DNA of 64,000 nucleotides. Origin: Streptomyces sp. CB02058. Its GTDB lineage: Bacteria; Actinomycetota; Actinomycetes; Streptomycetales; Streptomycetaceae. This document shows, piece after piece, positions 44,300-52,474 of the stretch. Position numbers and translations under genes: made by a program. Every line of letters starts with the position of its first letter. Positions within the stretch are counted from its first letter, which is position 1. The notes beneath the pieces were generated by a model. That model did no database searches and had not been told where the DNA came from. It saw only the letters and a list, made by a program, of their open reading frames with translations. Location: positions 124,001-188,000 of the forward strand of contig NZ_LIPG01000008.1 of assembly GCF_001905505.1 (NCBI RefSeq), in the 5' to 3' direction.

Positions 44300-45613
44300 T
44301 CACCGCCCGGCGCGTTCGACGAGCAGCCAGCCGCCCAAGGCCATCGCCACGGCCGCCGGGGCGCTGACGTGGAAGGCGATCAGCAGCGCGGTGTGCCCTT
44401 CCAGGAGTCCCGCGTATCCGACCATCGACAGGCCCAGCACGCCGAGCAGGGCAAGGGTCACGCCGATCGCCGAGACGGCACCCGCGCCGATCGCCGCCCG
44501 GCCGGGGGCGACGCGGACGGGCCGCTCGAACGTACGGAAGGCGGCGACCAGGGCGGCGGTGAGCGCGGCGGCGGCCACGATCCGCAGCGGGACCTGTGCC
44601 CACCAGGCGCCGGTGGCCGGCTCGGGGAGCGGGACGCCGAGGCCGAGCATCGCCCCGTAGACGCCGAGCATCGCGGTGAGGTGCCAGAGGAAGGCGGTCA
44701 TCGCGACGCCGTTGGCGGCCACGACGGCGCGCCAGACGCGAGGCCGGGCGACCAGCCGCGCACCGGGGGCGCGCAGCAGCTCGACCGCCCCGACCAGCCA
44801 GAGGCCGTGGCCGAGGAGGGCGAGCGTGGGCGGCGCCATGTTGCTGATCTTCTCGCCGGGCATGCCGACCATGGACAGCGGATACGGGCCGAGGGCCACC
44901 AGCGCGACGGCGGCGGCGAGCCCGGCACCGGCGAGGAGCGCGGGCCTGCGGATACGGCCGTCGGCGCGCAGGAATCCGAGCTGGTGCACCGCGAGCCAGA
45001 CGAAGGCGAAGTTGAGGAACTCGACGTGGGGGACGCCCGCGGCGAAGCGCAGGAGGTCGACCGCGGCGGCGGCTCCCGCGAGCGCGGCGAACGCGCCCCA
45101 GCCGTACCGGTCGTGGAGCTTCAGCAGGGCCGGGGTGAAGGCGACCATCGCCAGATAGATCCCGATGAACCAGAGGGGCTGGGTCACCAGCCGCAGCGTC
45201 ACTCCGGTCAGTCCGCCGCCACCGCCCAGGAGTTGGACGAGGAGCGCGGCGGCGCCCCACACGAGCACGAACACCATGGTCGGCCGCAGGAGCCGTTGCA
45301 GCCGGGCCCGCAGGAACGACGGGTAGACGGAGTCCGTGGAACCCTCCGGCCGCCTGCGGAGCAGGGAGCGGTAGGACAGCGCGTGGGAGAAGCCGCCGAC
45401 GAAGAAGAACACCGGCATGATCTGGAGGACCCAGGTCAGCGGTTGCAGCTCCGGCACGACGGCGAGGAGGTTGCCGACCCCGTCACCGGTGACGGCGGCC
45501 ATCAGCCAGTGGCCGAGGACGACCGTGCCGAGCGAGCCGACACGCAGCAGATCGATGTAGCGGTCGCGGGTGGCGGGTGTGGCCTCGGCCAGTTCCCGAA
45601 CGTGTGATCCCAT
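44300..45613 (-). CDS. Membrane acyltransferase 3 family protein (437 aa)
   Basis: Integral membrane O-acyltransferase with about 10-11 helices. The family's R/H pair is near the start: RYIDLLRVGSLGTVVLGHW, with His in helix 1. Later come FFFVGGFSHALS, RLQRLLRPTMVFVLVW and FLWHLTAMLGVYG. These proteins acylate sugars or lipids at the membrane. No linked glycosyl or polyketide genes suggest the acceptor. The C-terminal two helices are followed by no SGNH domain. Confidence 0.87.
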   Translation of the reverse strand: MGSHVRELAEATPATRDRYIDLLRVGSLGTVVLGHWLMAAVTGDGVGNLLAVVPELQPLTWVLQIMPVFFFVGGFSHALSYRSLLRRRPEGSTDSVYPSFLRARLQRLLRPTMVFVLVWGAAALLVQLLGGGGGLTGVTLRLVTQPLWFIGIYLAMVAFTPALLKLHDRYGWGAFAALAGAAAAVDLLRFAAGVPHVEFLNFAFVWLAVHQLGFLRADGRIRRPALLAGAGLAAAVALVALGPYPLSMVGMPGEKISNMAPPTLALLGHGLWLVGAVELLRAPGARLVARPRVWRAVVAANGVAMTAFLWHLTAMLGVYGAMLGLGVPLPEPATGAWWAQVPLRIVAAAALTAALVAAFRTFERPVRVAPGRAAIGAGAVSAIGVTLALLGVLGLSMVGYAGLLEGHTALLIAFHVSAPAAVAMALGGWLLVERAGR

Positions 45614-45696
45614 GCGACCACGGTCGCGCCGGGCCCCCCGGGGGCGGCAGCGCGACCGTACTCAATTCCCGTCTGAGTACCGGCCGTCGGACGACG

Positions 45697-45731
45697 TACC
45701 GGTGCCGGACGGCCTACCGGTGCCGGACGGC
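45697..45731. repeat. Two direct repeats of 17 bp
   Basis: TACCGGTGCCGGACGGC occurs at 45697-45713 and 45715-45731, one base apart, between the ispE stop and the acyltransferase start. Each half contains ACCGGT. It may be a small tandem duplication; a regulatory role is not shown. Confidence 0.6.
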
Positions 45732-45744
45732 GGACTGCCGGTCG

Positions 45745-46644
45745 TCAGACGACGGTGGCACCCGGGGCGGGCGACACCGCGGTCCGGGCCTCGCGGCAGG
45801 TGCCGGACGCCAGCAGCGCGTCGGCCACCTTGTGCGCCGACTCCGCGTCGGACACCAGGAACGCCGTGGTCGGCCCGGAGCCGGAGACCAGGGCGGCCAG
45901 GGCCCCCGCCGCGGTGCCCGCCGCGAGGGTGTCGGCGAGCGAGGGGCGCAGGGAGAGCGCCGCCGGCTGGAGGTCGTTGCCGAGGGCGTCCGCGAGCGCG
46001 GTGGTGTCGCCGGAGCGCAGGGCGGCCAGGAGAGCGGCCGACGGGGCGGGCTCGGGGACGTCCGTCCCCGCGGTGAGCCGGTCGAACTCGCCGTAGACCG
46101 CCGGGGTGGAGAGCCCGCCGTCGGCGACGGCGAAGACCCAGTGGAAGGTGCCGCCGACGTCCAGGCGTGTCAGCTGCTCGCCCCGGCCGACGCCGAGCGC
46201 GGCCCCGCCGACGAGGCTGAACGGCACGTCGCTGCCCAGCTCGGCGCAGATCGCGAGGAGTTCGTCCTGGGAGGCACCGGTGGACCACAGGGCTTCGCAG
46301 GCCAGCAGGGCGGCGGCGCCGTCGGCGCTGCCGCCCGCCATGCCGCCCGCGACGGGGATGTCCTTGGCGATGTGGATGTGCACGTCGGGGGCGATGCCGT
46401 GCCGGGCGGCCAGCGCGATCGCGGCGCGGGCCGCGAGGTTCGTGGTGTCCAGCGGGACCTGGGCGGCGTCCGGCCCCGAGCAGGTGACGCGCAGCTCGTC
46501 GGCGGGGGTGACGGTGACCTCGTCGTACAGGCCGACGGCGAGGAAGACGTTGGCCAGGTCGTGGAAGCCGTCGGGGCGCGGGGCTCCGACGGCGAGCTGG
46601 GCGTTGACCTTGGCGGGTACGCGGACGGTGACGCTGTGGGTCAT
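45745..46644 (-). CDS. ispE: 4-diphosphocytidyl-2-C-methyl-D-erythritol kinase (299 aa)
   Basis: GHMP kinase of the MEP isoprenoid pathway. The N-terminus VRVPAKVNAQLAVGAPRPDGFHDL, ATP loop PVAGGMAGGSADGAAALL and C-terminal SGSGPTTAFLV are standard. It supplies precursors for menaquinone, carotenoids and undecaprenol. ATG at 46644 overlaps the ksgA stop by 4 bp. The ksgA-ispE pair is conserved in Actinobacteria. Confidence 0.96.
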   Translation of the reverse strand: MTHSVTVRVPAKVNAQLAVGAPRPDGFHDLANVFLAVGLYDEVTVTPADELRVTCSGPDAAQVPLDTTNLAARAAIALAARHGIAPDVHIHIAKDIPVAGGMAGGSADGAAALLACEALWSTGASQDELLAICAELGSDVPFSLVGGAALGVGRGEQLTRLDVGGTFHWVFAVADGGLSTPAVYGEFDRLTAGTDVPEPAPSAALLAALRSGDTTALADALGNDLQPAALSLRPSLADTLAAGTAAGALAALVSGSGPTTAFLVSDAESAHKVADALLASGTCREARTAVSPAPGATVV

Positions 46645-47513
46645 GCGGAGGGCTCCGGCTTGTTCTCGGCGATGGCGGCGAACTCCTCGACGGTCAGTGC
46701 CTCGCCGCGTGCCTGCGGCGAGATCCCCGCCGCGACGAGGGCCGCCTCGGCGGCGGGTGCCGAGCCCGCCCAGCCCGACAGGGCCGCGCGCAGCGTCTTG
46801 CGGCGCTGGGCGAAGGCGGCGTCCACGACGGCGAAGACCTCGGTCCTGCTGGCGGTCGTGCGGAGCGGCTCGGTGCGCCGGACCAGGGACACCAGACCCG
46901 AGTCGACGTTGGGCGCGGGCCAGAAGACCGTGCGGCCGATGGACCCGGCGCGCTTGACGTCGGCGTACCAGTTGGCCTTGACCGACGGGACGCCGTAGAC
47001 CTTGTTGCCGGGCCGGGCGGCCAGCCGGTCGGCGACCTCCGCCTGCACCATCACGAGCGTCCGCTCGATGGTGGGGAAGCGCTCCAGCATGGTGAGCAGC
47101 ACCGGCACCGCGACGTTGTACGGAAGGTTGGCGACCAGCGCGGTGGGCGCCGGGCCGGGGAGCTCCGTGACCAGCATCGCGTCGGAGTGGACCAGGGCGA
47201 AGCGGTCCGCGCGCCCGGGCAGCCGGGCGGCGACGGTGGCGGGCAGGGCGCCCGCGAGCACGTCGTCGATCTCCACGGCGACGACGCGGTCGGCCGCCTC
47301 CAGCAGGGCCAGGGTCAGTGAGCCCAGGCCGGGCCCGACCTCGACCACCACGTCGTCGGGCCGCACCTCGGCGGTCCGGACGATCCTGCGGACCGTGTTG
47401 GCGTCGATGACGAAGTTCTGGCCGCGCTGCTTGGTGGGGCGTACGCCCAGCGCTGCGGCCAGCTCGCGGATGTCTGCGGGGCCCAGGAGGGCGTCGGGCT
47501 CTGTGGTGCTCAC
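46641..47513 (-). CDS. ksgA: 16S rRNA (A1518/A1519-N6) dimethyltransferase (290 aa)
   Basis: SAM motif VVEVGPGLGSLTLALLE, motif ID VVAVEIDDVL, catalytic NLPYNVAVPVLL, and the entry GQNFVIDANTVRRIV define KsgA/RsmA. It dimethylates two adjacent adenosines near the 3' end of 16S rRNA during 30S maturation; loss gives kasugamycin resistance. GTG start at 47513, 10 bp after the truncated Rpf-like gene. Confidence 0.97.
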   Translation of the reverse strand: MSTTEPDALLGPADIRELAAALGVRPTKQRGQNFVIDANTVRRIVRTAEVRPDDVVVEVGPGLGSLTLALLEAADRVVAVEIDDVLAGALPATVAARLPGRADRFALVHSDAMLVTELPGPAPTALVANLPYNVAVPVLLTMLERFPTIERTLVMVQAEVADRLAARPGNKVYGVPSVKANWYADVKRAGSIGRTVFWPAPNVDSGLVSLVRRTEPLRTTASRTEVFAVVDAAFAQRRKTLRAALSGWAGSAPAAEAALVAAGISPQARGEALTVEEFAAIAENKPEPSA

Positions 47514-47522
47514 CCGTCAAGC

Positions 47523-48089
47523 CTACGGCCGCCACGGGGCCGGGAGTCCGCCGCCCGGCAGCGGCAGGGGCAGGGACCCGTGCGCCTCCCGAAGGACCAC
47601 GACCTCGTCACCGTCGTCGAGCCCGGTGCCCGGGGCGGGGGCGACGAGGTCGCGGCTGCCGAGCCTGACGCCCTCCGCGTCGAGGAGCTCCCCGACGTCG
47701 TCCGCGAAGGTGTGCAGGGTGCGGGAGGTGCCGTCCACGCTGACGCTGACGGCCTTGTCCTGGGCGAGGAAGGCGGCGGTGCCGCCGGCCAGCACGGCGA
47801 GGACCAGGGCCCGGGGAACGAGCCGCAGCAGCCCGTCGGGGCGGCTCCGGTGGCGCCGGGCAGCGCGGTGCCCCCCGGGCTGCCCGCGTACGGCCGGCTG
47901 CCGGGGCACCAGCGGGGTGTCCAGCACGGTCGGGTCGTGGACCGGCACGCGGCCGGGCCGCAGCCCGGCGACGATCGTCCGCTCCTCGTGCAGGGAGCGC
48001 GGCGGCGCCGGGGCCGGGACCCGCGCCGGGGCCTGCCCCGTACGCCGGCCGCCGCGTGCTGCACGGTGACTGCCCTGCGAATGGCCCAC
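47523..48089 (-). CDS. Truncated RpfB-like protein: TM helix plus one DUF348 domain (188 aa)
   Basis: A basic cytoplasmic head (1-85) is followed by a helix (about 88-108, LRLVPRALVLAVLAGGTAAF) and a single DUF348/ubiquitin-like domain (112-167: VSVSVDGTSRTLHTFADDV, then LLDAEGVRLG). It stops after a short Pro-rich tail. Full RpfB-type proteins continue with more DUF348 units, a G5 domain and a lysozyme-like catalytic domain; none exists here and ksgA starts 10 bp later. Its place between tatD and ksgA is that of M. tuberculosis rpfB. GTG 48089 follows GGAG with a short 4-nt spacer; start uncertain. Confidence 0.7.
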   Translation of the reverse strand: MGHSQGSHRAARGGRRTGQAPARVPAPAPPRSLHEERTIVAGLRPGRVPVHDPTVLDTPLVPRQPAVRGQPGGHRAARRHRSRPDGLLRLVPRALVLAVLAGGTAAFLAQDKAVSVSVDGTSRTLHTFADDVGELLDAEGVRLGSRDLVAPAPGTGLDDGDEVVVLREAHGSLPLPLPGGGLPAPWRP

Positions 48090-48204
48090 GACGCTCCAGA
48101 GACTCCGGCTGCCGACCCCGTTGCGCGGGCACGATAGCCGAGGTCCCGTCACCGTCCAAAGTCGTACGATTACCCAACGTGTCGGGCGGGGCGGGCGGCG
48201 GAGC

Positions 48205-49071
48205 TCAGAAGTCGAACGCCCGCGCGGTGTTGTCGTAGACGGCCGCCGCGAGGGTGTCCTCGTCGGTGCCCCGCACCTCGGCCATCGCACGCAGCGTGAC
48301 CGGGATGAGGTAGGGCGCGTTGGGCCGTCCGCGGTAGGGGGCGGGGGTGAGGAAGGGCGCGTCCGTCTCGACGAGCACCAGCTCGGCCGGGGCGACGGCG
48401 AGCGCGTCGCGCAGCGGCTGGGCGTTCTTGAAGGTGACGTTGCCCGCGAAGGACATGAAGTAGCCGGCCGCCGCGCAGATCCGGGCCATCTCGGCGTCCC
48501 CGGAGTAGCAGTGGAAGACGGTCCGCTCCGGCGCGCCCGCCTCGGCGAGGATCCGGAGCACGTCCGCGTGGGCCTCCCGGTCGTGGATGACCAGGGCCTT
48601 CCCGTGCCGCTTGGCGATCTCGATGTGGGCCCGGAAGGACTCCTCCTGGGCGGCGATGCCCTCGGGGCCGGTGCGGAAGAAGTCGAGGCCGGTCTCGCCG
48701 ACCGCGCGGACGTGTGCGAGGGCGGCCAGCGCGTCGATCTCGGCGAGCGCCTCGTCCAGTGCCGCCTTCCCGCCCGGCTCCCGGGCCCCCTGGCGGGCCG
48801 TGCCCTCCGGGTCGCCGTGCACGATGCGCGGCGCCTCGTTGGGGTGCAGGGCCACGGCGGCGTGGACGGAGGGGTGCGCGGCGGCGGTCTCGGCGGCCCA
48901 GTGAGAGCCCTTCACGTCGCAGCCCACCTGGACGACGGCGGTGACATTGACCGCCGCGGCCCTGGCAAGACCCTCCTCGACGGTTCCGTCCTGCATGTCC
49001 AGATGGGTGTGGGAATCGGCGACCGGAACCCGGAGGGGTTCGGGGAGCGGCGGGGCGTCGGTACGGCTCAT
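48205..49071 (-). CDS. tatD: TatD-family metal-dependent hydrolase (288 aa)
   Basis: The metal-site motifs are complete: DSHTHLD, GETGLDFF, ALVIHDREAH, FHCYSGD and ETDAPFLTP. TatD proteins are 3'-5' DNases/RNases involved in DNA repair or fragment clearance; despite the name they are not part of the Tat translocon. A 30-residue insert between strands (EGTARQGAREPGGKAALDEA) is usual in Streptomyces. It precedes the Rpf-like gene and ksgA as in other actinobacteria. Confidence 0.93.
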   Translation of the reverse strand: MSRTDAPPLPEPLRVPVADSHTHLDMQDGTVEEGLARAAAVNVTAVVQVGCDVKGSHWAAETAAAHPSVHAAVALHPNEAPRIVHGDPEGTARQGAREPGGKAALDEALAEIDALAALAHVRAVGETGLDFFRTGPEGIAAQEESFRAHIEIAKRHGKALVIHDREAHADVLRILAEAGAPERTVFHCYSGDAEMARICAAAGYFMSFAGNVTFKNAQPLRDALAVAPAELVLVETDAPFLTPAPYRGRPNAPYLIPVTLRAMAEVRGTDEDTLAAAVYDNTARAFDF

Positions 49072-49123
49072 GCCCCGACTCTACGAGGGCACGGGCCTCC
49101 TCTCACGGCCGGTGGGGCCGCTC

Positions 49124-49495
49124 TCACCGGCGCTGGAAGGGGTGGAGCAGATCGGACAGCTGCCAGTGGCGCGTGGCGGGGGCGGGCACGGCGGTCGCCG
49201 CGACCTTCTCCGCCTCCGCCTCCGGACGCACGTCCTTCCGGTGCTGGAGCAGCTGCTGGACGGTGGAGACCCGGCCGGCCCGCATGATCCGGACCACATG
49301 GCCGCCGCAGTTCGCGCAGGTCGGGGTGGAGAGCGGCGAGGGCACGCGCTCCCCGTCCGCCTTGTAGACCACGAAGGCATGGCCGGAGCCGTCGACGTGG
49401 TGCTCTATCTCGTAGGACTGTTCCCAGCCGTACCCGCACCTCATGCAGGCGAAGGCGTACGCCTCGTGGACGGTGGCTGCTGCGATCTCACTCAT
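49124..49495 (-). CDS. Zinc-ribbon-like small protein (123 aa)
   Basis: Two CxxC pairs, CMRCGY near residue 17 and CANCGGH near 60, are placed to bind one zinc. Between them is a strand-rich WEQSYEIEHHVDGSGHAFVVYKADG stretch (split by turns). The C-terminal 55 residues are helical and charged. ATG at 49495 with AGAGGAG upstream. Conserved small actinobacterial protein of unknown role; a nucleic-acid or chaperone function is possible but unsupported. Confidence 0.8.
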   Translation of the reverse strand: MSEIAAATVHEAYAFACMRCGYGWEQSYEIEHHVDGSGHAFVVYKADGERVPSPLSTPTCANCGGHVVRIMRAGRVSTVQQLLQHRKDVRPEAEAEKVAATAVPAPATRHWQLSDLLHPFQRR

Positions 49496-49515
49496 GCCTG
49501 CTCCTCTTGTCCGAT

Positions 49516-49541
49516 GGACAAGCACTCCGGACAAGCACTCC
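49516..49541. repeat. Tandem 13-bp repeat
   Basis: GGACAAGCACTCC occurs twice head to tail (49516-49528, 49529-49541), just upstream of the zinc-ribbon gene. It is preceded by TGTCCGATGGACA, a short inverted repeat. The 173-bp spacer to rsmI holds no gene. Confidence 0.6.
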
Positions 49542-49668
49542 GGATGGTGCGTTCCACCCTCAAGTGGACGCCTCCACCCGGTGGCGGCGCACCAGGTCTG
49601 CCGAGTGTTGGAACGGTTTTGGCCGATCCGTGGGCCAAGGGCCCGGTACGCGGCTCGCGCTTTACATT

Positions 49669-50556
49669 TCAGGCTAGTCCCTTGCCCTGATCCTGGCCGG
49701 TCCGAGCAGCGTTCTTTGCCGCCACCACCGCATCGAACACCTCGCGCTTGGGCAGCCCCGCCTCGGCGGCGACCGCGGCGATGGCCTCCTTGCGCCGCTC
49801 CCCCGCCTCCTCGCGCACCTGCACCCTGCGCACCAGCTCGGCGGCGTCCAGGCCCTCGTTCCCGGAGTCCGTCGCGCCCTCGACCACGACGGTGATCTCG
49901 CCGCGCACGCCCTCGGCCGCCCAGACCGCCAGCTCGCCCAGCGGACCGCGCTTCACCTCCTCGTACGTCTTGGTCAGCTCCCGGCAGACGGCGGCCCTGC
50001 GGTCCGCGCCGAACACCTCGGCCATCGCGGCGAGGGTGTCGTCCAGCCGGTGCGGCGCCTCGAAGAAGACCATCGTGCGGCGCTCGTCGGCGACCTCGCG
50101 GAGTTTGCCGAGCCGCTCGCCCGCCTTGCGCGGCAGGAAGCCCTCGAAGCAGAAGCGGTCCACGGGCAGCGCGGACAGGGCCAGCGCGGTCAGCACGGCG
50201 GACGGCCCCGGTACGGCGGTGACCTTGATGTCCCGCTCCACGGCGGCGGCGACGAGCCGGTAGCCGGGGTCGGAGACGGACGGCATCCCCGCGTCGGTGA
50301 CGAGCAGGACGCGCGCCCCGCCGGCCAGCGCCTCGACCAGTTCCGGCGTGCGCGCGGACTCGTTGCCCTCGAAGTAGGAGACGACACGCCCCGTCGTGTG
50401 GATGCCCAGCGCCTGGGTGAGCCTGCGCAGCCGCCTGGTGTCCTCGGCGGCCACGACATCGGCCGTCTCCAGCTCGGCGGCGAGCCGTGGCGGGGCGTCC
50501 GCCACGTCGCCGATGGGGGTCCCTGCGAGTACGAGCGTTCCAGTCGTTCCAGTCAC
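49669..50556 (-). CDS. rsmI: 16S rRNA (C1402-2'-O) methyltransferase (295 aa)
   Basis: Tetrapyrrole-methylase fold: LVLAGTPIGDVADAP at the start, AEDTRRLRRLTQALGI, the SAM loop VLLVTDAGMPSVSDPGY, AVPGPSAVLTALALSALP and FFEAPHRLDDTL. It methylates ribose of C1402 in 16S rRNA. An ATG at 50565 is in frame, but GGGAGG touches it directly; the GTG at 50556 has the same GGGAGG at 9 nt and is preferred. Divergent from pmt across 62 bp. Confidence 0.95.
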   Translation of the reverse strand: MTGTTGTLVLAGTPIGDVADAPPRLAAELETADVVAAEDTRRLRRLTQALGIHTTGRVVSYFEGNESARTPELVEALAGGARVLLVTDAGMPSVSDPGYRLVAAAVERDIKVTAVPGPSAVLTALALSALPVDRFCFEGFLPRKAGERLGKLREVADERRTMVFFEAPHRLDDTLAAMAEVFGADRRAAVCRELTKTYEEVKRGPLGELAVWAAEGVRGEITVVVEGATDSGNEGLDAAELVRRVQVREEAGERRKEAIAAVAAEAGLPKREVFDAVVAAKNAARTGQDQGKGLA

Positions 50557-50618
50557 ATCGGCCATCCTCCCAGCACCGGACGCACCACTCGCACAGATGC
50601 GTTCCCTACGATGGCGCG

Positions 50619-52385
50619 GTGACGAGTACTGCGCCCGAGGCCCAGCAGGGCAACGACGCCGGGGATCACACCGGCGACCAGCCGCATTCCTGGCAGCAGC
50701 GGCTGCGCCGCTTCGGCCATTCCCCCAGGCCGGAGGCGGGGCTGCGCGAGCGCCTGATCCCGCCCTACACCCGGCCGGGCCGCCAGTTCTGGAACGTACT
50801 CGCCGTGCCACCGGTCCTCGCCGGTCACCTGGTGCGCTGGTCCGCCTGGGGCGGACCGCTGCTGGTGGCCGCGGTCGCCGGGGTACTGCGGTTCTGGAAC
50901 CTGGGCAGCCCGAAGGCGGTGATATTCGACGAGACGTACTACGCCAAGGACGCGTGGGCGCTGGTCAACCAGGGGTACGAGGGGTCCTGGCCCAAGGACA
51001 TCGACAAGCAGATCCTCAACGACCCCTCCTCGGTGGACATCCCCGTGGACCCGGGTTACGTCGTCCATCCACCGGTCGGCAAGTGGATCATCGGGTTCGG
51101 CGAGCAGCTCTTCGGGTTCACCCCGTTCGGCTGGCGCTTCATGGTGGCGCTGCTCGGCACCGTCTCGGTCCTGATGCTGTGCAGGATCGGCAGGCGGCTG
51201 TTCCGCTCGACGTTCCTGGGCTGCCTGGCCGGCACCCTGCTGGCCGTGGACGGGCTGCACTTCGTGATGAGCCGCACCGCGCTGCTCGACCTCGTGCTGA
51301 TGTTCTTCGTGCTCGCCTCCTTCGGCTGCCTGCTCGTCGACCGCGACTGGGCGCGCCGCAAGCTGGCCGCCGCCCTGCCGGTGGACGAGGAGGGGATCCT
51401 GCGCCCCGACGCCCGGATCGCCGAAACGCTCCGCCTCGGCTGGCGGCCCTGGCGGATCGCGGCCGGTCTGATGCTCGGCCTGGCCTTCGCCACGAAGTGG
51501 AACGGCCTCTACATCCTGGCCGCGTTCGGCGTGATGGCGGTGCTCTGGGACGTCGGCGCGCGGCGCACGGCGGGCGCCGTGCAGCCGTACAGGGCGGTGG
51601 TCCTGCGGGACCTGCTGCCCGCGTTCGTCTCCACGGTGCCGGTCGCGATCGGGACGTACGTCGTCTCCTGGACCGGCTGGATCGTCACGGACAAGGGCTA
51701 CTACCGCAACTGGGCCGCCACCGAGGGCAAGGGCGGCAGCTGGACCTGGCTGCCGGACTGGCTGCGCAGCCTGTGGCACTACGAGAACCAGGTCTACGAG
51801 TTCCATGTCGGCCTGACCTCCGGCCACACCTACCAGTCCAACCCCTGGAGCTGGATCGTCCTGGGCCGCCCCGTCTCGTACTTCTACGAGGAGAAGACGG
51901 GCTGCGCCACGTCCGCGACCGGCAAGTGCGCCCGCGAGGTCCTGGCGCTGGGCACCCCGCTGCTCTGGTGGGCGGCGTGCGTGGCGCTGCTGTACGTGCT
52001 GTGGCGCTGGTTCTTCCGCCGCGACTGGCGGGCGGGCGCGATCGCGTGCGGTGTGGCGGCGGGCTGGGTGCCCTGGTTCTTCTACCAGGAGCGGACGATC
52101 TTCCTCTTCTACGCGGTCGTGTTCGTCCCGTTCCTCTGTCTGGCGGTCACGATGATGATCGGCGCCCTGCTGGGCCCGGCGGCGGGAACGGGCACCAGAC
52201 ACCGCCTGGGGATGGACAAGGCCGACCCCACGGGCGAGCGCAGACGCACCCTGGGAGCGATCGCGGCGGGCGTGCTGGTGCTGCTGATCGTCTGGAACTT
52301 CGTCTATTTCTGGCCGATCTACACGGGCACCTCGATCCCCGAGGACTCCTGGCGCGACCGGATGTGGCTGGACACCTGGGTGTAG
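50619..52385 (+). CDS. pmt: Dolichyl-phosphate-mannose-type protein O-mannosyltransferase (588 aa)
   Basis: GT39 membrane enzyme with about 10-11 helices. The N-terminal outside loop carries the catalytic-type FDETYYAKDAWAL, and HPPVGKWIIGFGEQLFG follows. A large loop near residues 340-420 (GSWTWLPDWLRSLWHYE) precedes the C-terminal helices. It transfers mannose from polyprenyl-phosphate-mannose to Ser/Thr of exported proteins; in S. coelicolor the orthologue is needed for phage phiC31 infection. GTG at 50619. Confidence 0.95.
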   Translation: MTSTAPEAQQGNDAGDHTGDQPHSWQQRLRRFGHSPRPEAGLRERLIPPYTRPGRQFWNVLAVPPVLAGHLVRWSAWGGPLLVAAVAGVLRFWNLGSPKAVIFDETYYAKDAWALVNQGYEGSWPKDIDKQILNDPSSVDIPVDPGYVVHPPVGKWIIGFGEQLFGFTPFGWRFMVALLGTVSVLMLCRIGRRLFRSTFLGCLAGTLLAVDGLHFVMSRTALLDLVLMFFVLASFGCLLVDRDWARRKLAAALPVDEEGILRPDARIAETLRLGWRPWRIAAGLMLGLAFATKWNGLYILAAFGVMAVLWDVGARRTAGAVQPYRAVVLRDLLPAFVSTVPVAIGTYVVSWTGWIVTDKGYYRNWAATEGKGGSWTWLPDWLRSLWHYENQVYEFHVGLTSGHTYQSNPWSWIVLGRPVSYFYEEKTGCATSATGKCAREVLALGTPLLWWAACVALLYVLWRWFFRRDWRAGAIACGVAAGWVPWFFYQERTIFLFYAVVFVPFLCLAVTMMIGALLGPAAGTGTRHRLGMDKADPTGERRRTLGAIAAGVLVLLIVWNFVYFWPIYTGTSIPEDSWRDRMWLDTWV

Positions 52386-52474
52386 CGGGCCGGCCCTCAG
52401 GGAGCCCAAAGCCTCCGCGCCCGCGTGTGATTGACTCCTGGCATGGCCCCGTCCCCGCGTCCGACCGCTCGGCC

